NCBI GenBank assembly: GCA_023390245.1
Contig: JAEWDF010000047.1
Coordinates: forward strand, 1 to 13,261
Origin: Pseudomonadota bacterium
GTDB lineage: Bacteria > Pseudomonadota > Alphaproteobacteria > Caulobacterales > Caulobacteraceae
Reading direction: 5' to 3'
DNA: 13,261 nt
The translations under genes and the position numbers were made by a program. The notes below the pieces were generated by a model. That model saw only the letters and a list, made by a program, of their open reading frames with translations, ran no database searches and was not told where the DNA came from. The first letter of the stretch is position 1; the number at the start of each line of letters is the position of its first letter. Shown piece after piece: positions 1 through 5,956 of the stretch.

Positions 1-815
1 CGCCCGGCGCGCCCGTGGCCCTGGCCGATCTGCTGGCCGCCCCCCTGCCCCCGCCGGCCGTCGCGCCGGCCGAACCGCCGCCGGTGGCCAATGACGACGC
101 CGCCCCCCAGCCTGAGCCAGGGCCCGAGCCCGAGGCGGCGCCGGCTTCGGAACCGCCCGTCCCTCCGTCCGGCGCCCAGGGCTGGCGCATCGGCTCGGGC
201 GCGCATCAATTCTATTCGCCCTACAGCATCCTGCCGTCCGGGACCCTGCCTCCCCTGTCCGTCGCGCCCGTCGCCATGGAGGCGCCGGCGAACGCGGCGC
301 CGGACGACGAGGAGACCGCCGTGACGGTCCCGGCAGTCGAAGCCGAGGAGGAGCCCGTCCAGGTCCCGGACTTCGCCGCGACGCCGGCGCCGCTGGACAT
401 CGCCGTCGGACCCGAGCCGACGCCTGTCGAGCCCCTGGTGCTGACCGCGCCGGAAGCGGTCGAGCCGATCGCGCCCGCGCGCGTGGTCTGGCCGGAGGCC
501 GCCCGCGCGTCCGCCGAGGAGGGAGACGCCCTGTTCGACGCCGCCGCAGCGCAGGACGAACCGCTCGGCCTGGAGACGGCCGACCCGGCCGCCCCGCGTC
601 GCTTCGACTGGAGCGAGACGGGAACCTTCCTGGCCATGGGCGGCATCGGCCTGGTGTCGTTCGGCGCGGCGATGGCGGCCTTCCGTCGCGCGGGCGAGAC
701 CGGCGGCGGCGACACGGCCCTGATCGGCTGGGTGCTGGCGGTCATCGCCCTGGCCTGCGTGACGGTGTCCGGCTACAACCTCTATCAACGCTGGGGTCGC
801 GCCGACCGCGACTAA
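1..815 (+). CDS. Ala/Pro/Glu-rich protein with two C-terminal membrane segments (5' end outside window)
   Basis: I do not recognise this gene. The frame is open to the left edge, so the true start is probably upstream; the first in-window start would be GTG at 15, giving 266 residues. About 200 residues are low-complexity, rich in Ala, Pro, Glu and Val, and look like a disordered tail or linker. They are interrupted by a better-defined patch around residues 56-78, which includes WRIGSG and QFYSPYS. Two hydrophobic segments, at about residues 203-223 and 234-257, are joined by a short Arg/Gly/Asp-containing loop. The protein therefore probably ends in a membrane hairpin with a short basic tail. 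It could be the C-terminal part of a larger cell-envelope protein. The coding call rests on the long open frame with GC-biased third positions and the clear membrane segments; the function is unknown. Confidence 0.6.
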   Translation, partial: PGAPVALADLLAAPLPPPAVAPAEPPPVANDDAAPQPEPGPEPEAAPASEPPVPPSGAQGWRIGSGAHQFYSPYSILPSGTLPPLSVAPVAMEAPANAAPDDEETAVTVPAVEAEEEPVQVPDFAATPAPLDIAVGPEPTPVEPLVLTAPEAVEPIAPARVVWPEAARASAEEGDALFDAAAAQDEPLGLETADPAAPRRFDWSETGTFLAMGGIGLVSFGAAMAAFRRAGETGGGDTALIGWVLAVIALACVTVSGYNLYQRWGRADRD

Positions 816-858
816 GCCCACTTGGCGAAGGGCCGTGCGCGATGCTACGCCTTCGGGC

Positions 859-2022
859 ATGAGCATTCCCTTCGCGCCCCAATCCATGGAATTCGGCCTC
901 GGCGAGACCGCCGACGCCATCCGCGACACGACCGCCCGCTGGGCCGCCGAACGGCTGGCCCCCCGCGCCGCCGAAATCGACGAGAAGAACGAGTTCGCCC
1001 GCGACCTGTGGCCCGAGATGGGCGAGTTGGGCCTGCACGGGATCACCGTGGAGGAGGAGTTCGGCGGCCTGGGCCTGGGCTACCTCGAACACGTGGTGGC
1101 GATGGAGGAGGTGTCGCGCGCCTCGGCCTCGATCGGCCTGTCATACGGCGCCCACTCCAACCTGTGCGTCAACCAGATCCGGCGCTGGGGTACGCCCGAG
1201 CAGAAGGCCAAATACCTGCCCAAGCTGATCTCGGGCGAGCATGTCGGCTCCCTGGCCATGTCCGAGGCCGGCTCCGGCTCCGACGTCATGTCCATGCGCA
1301 CCCGCGCCGAGAAGAAGGGCGACCGCTACGTCCTGAACGGCACGAAGTTCTGGATCACCAACGCCCCCCACGCCGAGACCCTGGTGGTCTACGCCCGCAC
1401 CGGCGACGGCAACGGCGGCGTCACCGCCTTCCTGGTCGAAAAGGGCATGAAGGGCTTCAGCGTCTCCAGGAAGCTGGACAAGATGGGCATGCGCGGCTCG
1501 GACACCGCCGAGCTGGTGTTCGAGGACTGCGAGGTCCCCGAAGAGAACATCATGGGCGGCGAAGGGCGCGGCGCCGCCGTGCTGATGAGCGGCCTGGACT
1601 ATGAGCGCGCCGTACTGTCGGCCGGTCCGCTGGGCATTATGCAGGCGGCGCTGGACGTGGTCCTGCCCTACGTCCGCGACCGCAAGCAGTTCGGCAAGGC
1701 TATCGGCTCCTTCCAGCTGATGCAGGGCAAGGTCGCCGACATGTACGTCGCCCTGAACAGCGCCCGCGCCTACGTCTATTCGGTCGCCCGCGCCTGCGAC
1801 GCCGGCCTGACCACCCGCTACGACGCCGCCGGCGCCATCCTGCTGGCCTCCGAGAACGCGGTGAAGGTCACGCTGGAGGCCGTCCAGGCCCTGGGCGGCG
1901 CCGGTTACACGAAGGAATGGCCGGTCGAGCGCCTGGTCCGCGACGCCAAGCTCTACGACATCGGCGCCGGCACCAACGAAATCCGCCGCTTCCTGATCGG
2001 GCGGGAACTGCTGGGAAGCTGA
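859..2022 (+). CDS. ivd: isovaleryl-CoA dehydrogenase (acyl-CoA dehydrogenase family)
   Basis: This FAD enzyme oxidises isovaleryl-CoA to 3-methylcrotonyl-CoA in leucine catabolism and passes electrons to ETF. The 387-residue protein has the full acyl-CoA dehydrogenase layout: an N-terminal helical domain, a middle beta domain with AMSEAGSGSDV and KFWITNAPHAE, and a C-terminal helical domain with FQLMQGKVADMY and the terminal IGAGTNEIRR motif. The isovaleryl subtype is suggested by GLSYGAHSNLC and, above all, by the catalytic base position: Glu249 in GLDYERAVLSAGPLG matches the Glu254 position of human IVD, whereas most family members carry the base in the later helix. I chose ATG 859. An in-frame GTG at 835 and an ATG at 886 are alternatives, and none has a good ribosome site. 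The methylcrotonyl-CoA carboxylase genes that often accompany it are absent from this window. Confidence 0.93.
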   Translation: MSIPFAPQSMEFGLGETADAIRDTTARWAAERLAPRAAEIDEKNEFARDLWPEMGELGLHGITVEEEFGGLGLGYLEHVVAMEEVSRASASIGLSYGAHSNLCVNQIRRWGTPEQKAKYLPKLISGEHVGSLAMSEAGSGSDVMSMRTRAEKKGDRYVLNGTKFWITNAPHAETLVVYARTGDGNGGVTAFLVEKGMKGFSVSRKLDKMGMRGSDTAELVFEDCEVPEENIMGGEGRGAAVLMSGLDYERAVLSAGPLGIMQAALDVVLPYVRDRKQFGKAIGSFQLMQGKVADMYVALNSARAYVYSVARACDAGLTTRYDAAGAILLASENAVKVTLEAVQALGGAGYTKEWPVERLVRDAKLYDIGAGTNEIRRFLIGRELLGS

Positions 2023-2069
2023 TTGATCCGCGAACGTTTCGGCGTCCGGGCGCCGCTGATCCGCTGGTC

Positions 2070-2093
2070 GGAACCGATGTCTTCCGTGGGGTT
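2070..2093 (+). promoter_or_regulatory. candidate EcfG/SigT (general stress) promoter for the DUF3008 gene
   Basis: GGAAC at 2070-2074 is followed after 15 nt by GGTT at 2090-2093, close to the alphaproteobacterial EcfG consensus GGAAC-N16/17-CGTT. The -35 is perfect; the -10 has one mismatch and the spacing is one base short. It lies 25 nt before the DUF3008 start with the ribosome site in between, which fits a short leader. It is weaker than the site at 4293-4317. Confidence 0.45.
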
Positions 2094-2117
2094 TGAAATC
2101 ACGGAAGGAGATTCCCC

Positions 2118-2300
2118 ATGCCCGCCAAATCCGCAGCCCAGCAGAAGGCCGCCGGCGCCGCCCTGTCGGCCAAGCGCGGCGACACGCCCAAGTCGAAGCT
2201 CCAGGGCGCGTCCAAATCGATGATGTCGATGAGCGAAAAGGAGCTGGAGAAGATGGCCCACACCAAGCGCAAGGGCAAACCCGAGCACGTGAAGCACTGA
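2118..2300 (+). CDS. DUF3008 family small protein
   Basis: This 60-residue, Lys-rich basic protein matches my recollection of DUF3008: it begins MPAKSAAQQKAAGAALSAKR, continues through SKLQGASKSM and SMSEKELEKMA, and ends TKRKGKPEHVKH. No biochemical role is established for the family that I know of. The basic, hydrophilic and partly helical composition suggests a soluble protein that may bind nucleic acid, but that is inference. The start is firm: GGAAGGAG at 2103-2110 sits 7 nt before ATG. The EcfG-like promoter just upstream suggests induction in the general stress response. The gene appears to stand alone, 129 nt before the next one. Confidence 0.88.
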   Translation: MPAKSAAQQKAAGAALSAKRGDTPKSKLQGASKSMMSMSEKELEKMAHTKRKGKPEHVKH

Positions 2301-2375
2301 CCGCGGCTTCCCGCCCCGGCGACGCCCGCCTGGGATCGGCGGACTTTTCCGCCATCCTGTCCGTTCCGTAAGTAG

Positions 2376-2417
2376 CGGTTCAGCTTCCGGCGGCCTACAT
2401 GGCGCGGACCTGAACCG
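2376..2417. repeat. 8-bp perfect inverted repeat upstream of exoD-like gene
   Basis: CGGTTCAG (2376-2383) and CTGAACCG (2410-2417) are perfect inverted copies separated by 26 bp, ending 12 nt before the exoD-like start. It could be a split operator or a weak stem. No T-tract follows, so a terminator is unlikely. An 8-bp match may also be chance. Confidence 0.35.
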
Positions 2418-2429
2418 AAGCGCCGCCGA

Positions 2430-3194
2430 ATGCTCCTGCCCGACGACCAGACCGATGCGCGCCTAAGTTTCTCCGATGTGCTGGAGGCCCTCGGCGCGCG
2501 GCCCGAGCCGAAGCTGACCCTGCAGGAGCTGGTCGCCGCCTTCGGCGAGCGCGGCTTCGGGGCGATGATCCTGGTGCTGTCGCTCCTGGCGCTGCTGCCC
2601 TGGCCGCCGGGCGGCAAGGCGGTCTTCGCCATCCCGATCATCCTGATGTCGCTGGAGCTGGCGTTCCAGCGCCGGTCCGTCTGGCTGCCGCGTTGGATGC
2701 TGAGGGCGTCGCTGTCGCGCTCCGCCTACGCCAACCTGCTGACGCGGCCGATCGAGGCGCCGATGTGGGCTCGGCGGTTCGTGATCAGGACGCGGGTGCA
2801 CATCGGATCGCACGTCTATGGCTTTTCCGACTGGGTCCGGCGGCTGGCGCGCAAGCGGCCGAACGGCGCCAGCCTGCTGAACCTCGTGCGGGGGGTGGAG
2901 CGCCTGACCCGTCCGCGTCTGCCCTTCCTGACGGGAGAGGTGGCGGACACGATCACCGGCTTGGTGTGCGTGCTGATGGCCGTCGTCATGGCGCTGCCGA
3001 TCCCGTTCGGCGACACCCTGCCCGGCCTGGCGCTGGTGCTGTTCGCCCTGGGCATGATGCAGCGCGACGGCTTGGCCGTGCTGCTGGGCGCGGCCATGAC
3101 CGGCGTCTGCAGCCTGTATCTGTTCCTGATCTGGCGCACCGTGCTGGAGATCGGCCAGCATCTGGCGGGCTGGGTCGCGTCGCTGTTCGGCTGA
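2430..3194 (+). CDS. ExoD-family exopolysaccharide synthesis membrane protein
   Basis: The 254-residue protein matches the ExoD family (Pfam PF06055), named for a Sinorhizobium meliloti protein needed for normal exopolysaccharide production and alkali tolerance; the biochemical role is not established. Visible features are a soluble N-terminus, a hydrophobic hairpin at about residues 43-72 containing LPWPPGG, a basic central stretch (about 80-150, many Arg), the family hallmark RPRLPFLTG, and two or three C-terminal membrane helices including PIPFGDTLPGLAL and the segment after RDGLAVLLG. It therefore sits in the inner membrane. ATG 2430 has no convincing ribosome site, so the start is less certain than the frame. 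No polysaccharide genes lie nearby, so a link to capsule or EPS cannot be argued from context. Confidence 0.88.
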   Translation: MLLPDDQTDARLSFSDVLEALGARPEPKLTLQELVAAFGERGFGAMILVLSLLALLPWPPGGKAVFAIPIILMSLELAFQRRSVWLPRWMLRASLSRSAYANLLTRPIEAPMWARRFVIRTRVHIGSHVYGFSDWVRRLARKRPNGASLLNLVRGVERLTRPRLPFLTGEVADTITGLVCVLMAVVMALPIPFGDTLPGLALVLFALGMMQRDGLAVLLGAAMTGVCSLYLFLIWRTVLEIGQHLAGWVASLFG

Positions 3195-3205
3195 CCCAAA
3201 TGAAA

Positions 3206-3231
3206 GGGCCGCCGCGTTTCCGCGACGGCCC
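3206..3231. terminator. stem-loop after exoD-like gene
   Basis: Arms 3206-3216 and 3221-3231 form an 11-bp stem with one C/A mismatch and a TTTC loop, starting 11 nt past the exoD stop. No T-run follows on the plus strand. On the minus strand it is followed by TTTCA, so it may end transcription from either side, weakly. Confidence 0.5.
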
Positions 3232-3250
3232 CGCATTGTCTGACCGCGAT

Positions 3251-3292
3251 GGGCCGGACCGCAACTCAGCCTGAAAGGATCAGGCCCGGCCC
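3251..3292. other. nested inverted repeat (two-part stem) in the exoD-flaF gap
   Basis: Outer arms GGGCCGG (3251-3257) and CCGGCCC (3286-3292) are perfect complements. Directly inside the right arm is a second perfect stem, GCCTGA (3269-3274) with TCAGGC (3280-3285), around a 5-nt loop. The 11 nt at 3258-3268 bulge from one side. On the minus strand this structure contains the last codons and stop of the putative leader peptide, so it could be an attenuator-like element or simply part of an RNA 3' end. Confidence 0.45.
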
Positions 3293-3345
3293 TCCGGGAG
3301 GACCAGGGTCGAAGCCGCCTTACGCGATGGGTGACAATGAGACAC
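3280..3345 (-). CDS. possible 21-codon leader peptide behind a very long Shine-Dalgarno
   Basis: On the minus strand a GTG start at 3345 opens a 21-codon frame ending in TGA at 3280. The peptide begins with residues reading MSHCHPSRKA and matches nothing I know. The reason to list it is its ribosome site: 3360-3349 reads GAAAGGAGGTGA, 12 contiguous nt complementary to the usual 16S 3' end, with GGAGG 6 nt before GTG. Upstream CCTCC (within 3371-3385) could pair with that GGAGG, and GTCACC inside codons 4-6 could pair with GGTGAC of the same site, so two competing hairpins can be drawn. It lies about 100 nt downstream of flaF on the same strand. Whether it is translated, and whether it has its own promoter, is unknown; the whole region may instead be a structured non-coding RNA. 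Confidence 0.33.
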   Translation of the reverse strand: MSHCHPSRKAASTLVLPEGRA

Positions 3346-3444
3346 GGGTCACCTCCTTTCAGCTGTTGAACAGGGAGGAGGAAGGTAGGGCGCCCCGGCG
3401 TCCCGCGCAAAGCCCCGTCGCGGTTTCGTGAAGTCCGCTCTTTC

Positions 3445-3810
3445 CTACGCCGCCTGGGCCGAGCCGCCGGACAGCCCCTGCATCATCATGCGGTTCAGCT
3501 CGATCAGGGTGTCGAAGTCGTCCTCTCCCCGCATCACCGCCGAGGAGTGCCGGTTGACGAACAGGCTGAGCGAGATGATCTGGGCCCGCACGGGCTGCGG
3601 CAGGGCGTTGTCGGGCGTGGCGCAGTCGCCGGCCAGGGTCGACCACAGGCGCCGGTTCCAGTCCAGCGCGTCGATGCGGGTGGCGAGATCGGACGGGTCG
3701 ACCGAGGCGGCGTGCGCCAGGGCGCGCGTCACCTGGCCGAACAGGCGATACTCCATGTCCCGCGGGGTCTCAGCCCGCGTCGCCGCCGCCGTGTACGCCT
3801 GAAGCGACAT
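3445..3810 (-). CDS. flaF: flagellar biosynthesis regulator FlaF
   Basis: FlaF is an alphaproteobacterial protein that promotes flagellin synthesis or secretion and works with FlbT, which restrains flagellin mRNA translation. The 121-residue product starts MSLQAYTAAATRAETPRDME and contains YRLFGQVTRAL, LDWNRRLWSTLAGDC, and ISLSLFVNRHS, all typical of the family, and it has normal length. It is soluble and mostly helical with no signal peptide. Its start lies inside the 3' end of flbT, with 41 nt shared in different frames and only a weak GA-rich ribosome site (GAGAGAG). Its translation is therefore probably coupled to that of flbT. No flagellin gene is in the window, although the pair is commonly found near one. 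Confidence 0.95.
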   Translation of the reverse strand: MSLQAYTAAATRAETPRDMEYRLFGQVTRALAHAASVDPSDLATRIDALDWNRRLWSTLAGDCATPDNALPQPVRAQIISLSLFVNRHSSAVMRGEDDFDTLIELNRMMMQGLSGGSAQAA

Positions 3811-4192
3811 TCAGCACTCTCTCTTCGTATTCGACGATCTTACGCGCCGACATCAGGGCCTTGTAATATTCCCGCGCCAGCACGTGGCGCGACGCGGAGA
3901 CGCACTCGGCCAGGATGTCGGGATTGCGGCTTGCGCTCATGAATTCGTTGAGGCGCAGCGCCAGCTCGTCATAGAATTTCGGCGCCGAGCCTTCGTCCAG
4001 GTACATCATCATGATGGGGAAATAGATCCGCCTGGCGGGACTGTTGACGTCCTCCGCCTGCATGATGTCCTTCTCACGCAGGACGCTGGCCTTGTTCTGG
4101 AGGATCAGCACGCCGCGCCGATCCCCGTTCTGCACCACGGCGCCGTTCAGCACGAACTTCTCGCCCGGCTTCAGGGACAGCTTCAAGGGCAT
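3770..4192 (-). CDS. flbT: flagellin mRNA translational repressor FlbT
   Basis: FlbT binds the 5' leader of flagellin mRNA in Caulobacter and destabilises it or blocks its translation until the hook is complete. The 140-residue protein begins MPLKLSLKPGEKFVLNGAVV and includes GDRRGVLILQNKASVLREKDIM, ARRIYFPIMMMYLD and ALMSARKIVEYEE, all characteristic of the family; length is normal. ATG 4192 is supported by the conserved N-terminus and by AGGAG 9 nt upstream. The open frame continues far upstream, but that part is antisense to other genes. The leader contains a 7-1-7 palindrome and a TTAACCAT half-site of the CtrA type at 4247-4270, suggesting cell-cycle or flagellar-class control; this is inferred. 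Confidence 0.95.
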   Translation of the reverse strand: MPLKLSLKPGEKFVLNGAVVQNGDRRGVLILQNKASVLREKDIMQAEDVNSPARRIYFPIMMMYLDEGSAPKFYDELALRLNEFMSASRNPDILAECVSASRHVLAREYYKALMSARKIVEYEERVLNVASGVHGGGDAG

Positions 4193-4246
4193 GGGACGGG
4201 GCTCCTGGGAACGGCCTCCCCCGGCGGCGGCCATCACGAATCCCAG

Positions 4247-4270
4247 CCTAGCCGGGCTAGGGTTAACCAT
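4247..4270. promoter_or_regulatory. palindrome plus CtrA-type half-site in the flbT / 4340 divergent region
   Basis: CCTAGCC-G-GGCTAGG (4247-4261) is a perfect 7-1-7 palindrome running directly into GGTTAACCAT (4261-4270). TTAACCAT resembles one half of the CtrA box (TTAA-N7-TTAA); the second half is missing. It lies 55-78 nt upstream of flbT and just upstream of the EcfG promoter that reads the other way, so it could affect both genes. Confidence 0.35.
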
Positions 4271-4292
4271 CCCTTGTAGCCGCCCGCCGCGA

Positions 4293-4317
4293 GGAACGGG
4301 CGGAGAGCGGCGGCGTT
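4293..4317 (+). promoter_or_regulatory. EcfG/SigT general-stress promoter, perfect consensus
   Basis: GGAAC (4293-4297), exactly 16 nt, then CGTT (4314-4317) is a perfect match to the alphaproteobacterial EcfG consensus GGAAC-N16/17-CGTT. It ends 22 nt before the ATG at 4340, leaving a short leader that holds AGGAGG at 4329-4334. The position, orientation and exact match make it a strong candidate for the promoter of the following two-gene unit. Confidence 0.72.
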
Positions 4318-4339
4318 CTCTTGGCGACAGGAGGCGCCG

Positions 4340-4777
4340 ATGCCGGACAACGATTATCAGGACGATCAGGAACAGTCGGAAGTCTTCGACGAGACCCACC
4401 TGGACGACGAGGGCGATGGCGACATCCTGCCGGACGAGGCCGACCAGGTCCTCGACGTCACCCAGGCCGACGGCGATTCCGACGAGGAGCCGTTCGACGA
4501 GGATGACATCGACCTGGACGGCCAGTTGGCGCTGGATGGCGTCGAACGCGAGGCCGACGCCCTGCTCGGCGTCGACGGCGAGCGCATCAACCAGTCCGAC
4601 GCCGACGGGAACGGCCTGGAAGCCGAGGACGAGGTGGAACTGGTCTATTACGGCCTGATGGAGAACGAGCGTGGGGCCCAGGCCAGCGCCGCCCACTGGG
4701 AATCCCGCCGCCTGTCCGACGACGACATCGAGGACCTGGGCTACGCACCCGAGGAAACCCCGACCGAACCCCGATAA
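4340..4777 (+). CDS. highly acidic hypothetical protein, probable stress-regulon member
   Basis: I do not recognise a named family. The 145-residue product has a very acidic N-terminal two-thirds dominated by Asp and Glu (runs such as DEEPFDEDDIDLDG), probably disordered. The C-terminal part, from about residue 98, is more ordered-looking and includes EDEVELVYYGLMENERGAQA, HWESRRLSDDDIEDLGY and a Pro/Glu tail. No membrane segment or signal peptide is present, so it should be cytoplasmic. The start is well supported by AGGAGG ending 5 nt before ATG. A perfect EcfG-type promoter lies directly upstream and the next small gene starts 10 nt after its stop, so the two probably form an operon induced in the general stress response. 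Confidence 0.8.
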   Translation: MPDNDYQDDQEQSEVFDETHLDDEGDGDILPDEADQVLDVTQADGDSDEEPFDEDDIDLDGQLALDGVEREADALLGVDGERINQSDADGNGLEAEDEVELVYYGLMENERGAQASAAHWESRRLSDDDIEDLGYAPEETPTEPR

Positions 4778-4787
4778 GGAGACCGCC

Positions 4788-4985
4788 ATGGACCGCGAGA
4801 CGACCAAGCACGAGCACGACACCGACGCCCCCTTCGCCAAGCGCACCACGCCCGAGGCCGGCAAGCCCGACCAGCTGAAGGACAAGGTCGATCAGGCCGA
4901 GAACCGCCAGGAGGCCCTGATCGACGAAGGGATCGAGGAGACCTTCCCCGCCAGCGACCCGGTGTCGGCCAAGCACATCACCTGA
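4788..4985 (+). CDS. small hydrophilic protein with C-terminal ETFPASDP motif
   Basis: This 65-residue protein is charged throughout and Cys-free. Residues 45-65 carry the motif IDEGIEETFPASDPVSAKH, which I recall from many small uncharacterised bacterial proteins, often in proteobacteria; no function is established to my knowledge. The N-terminal half is Lys/Glu/Asp-rich and probably disordered or helical. The start at ATG 4788 is set by AAGGAG at 4776-4781, which overlaps the stop codon of the preceding gene. It is therefore very likely co-transcribed with the acidic protein at 4340 from the EcfG-type promoter, and may be a stress-response protein. A terminator-like hairpin follows 29 nt after the stop. 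Confidence 0.85.
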   Translation: MDRETTKHEHDTDAPFAKRTTPEAGKPDQLKDKVDQAENRQEALIDEGIEETFPASDPVSAKHIT

Positions 4986-5014
4986 TCGCTGTTCAGGACC
5001 GTTTCGATCCGCTA

Positions 5015-5045
5015 CCTGCTCCGTGAACACACGGAGCAGGTTTTT
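5015..5045 (+). terminator. strong intrinsic-terminator-like hairpin abutting the moxR start
   Basis: CCTGCTCCGTG (5015-5025) and CACGGAGCAGG (5030-5040) form a perfect 11-bp stem with loop AACA, followed by TTTTT (5041-5045). This is a textbook Rho-independent terminator for the upstream two-gene unit. The next codon but one nucleotide is the moxR ATG (5047). The only ribosome-site candidate for moxR, GGAG at 5033-5036, is buried in the right arm, so the hairpin may also control moxR translation. Confidence 0.75.
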
Positions 5046-5046
5046 C

Positions 5047-5907
<861 letters not shown>

Positions 5908-5956
5908 TTACCGCGATTTCACTGGATCATCCGCCCCGCCAAGGCACAATGAGGCC

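Noticed and set aside
1141..2355. 404-codon open frame on the minus strand opposite isovaleryl-CoA dehydrogenase
   Set aside because: High-GC antisense shadow: the opposite strand encodes a full, motif-complete enzyme, and this frame shows no recognisable domain.
3349..3360. Plus strand reads like the 3' end of 16S rRNA (TCACCTCCTTTC), suggesting a 16S fragment
   Set aside because: Similarity stops outside about 16 bases; neighbouring sequence is not 16S. It is better read as an extended Shine-Dalgarno on the minus strand.
3249..3431. 60-codon plus-strand frame in the exoD-flaF gap
   Set aside because: No ribosome site, Arg/Pro-rich random-looking product, and it runs through the inverted repeats; the minus-strand reading explains the region better.
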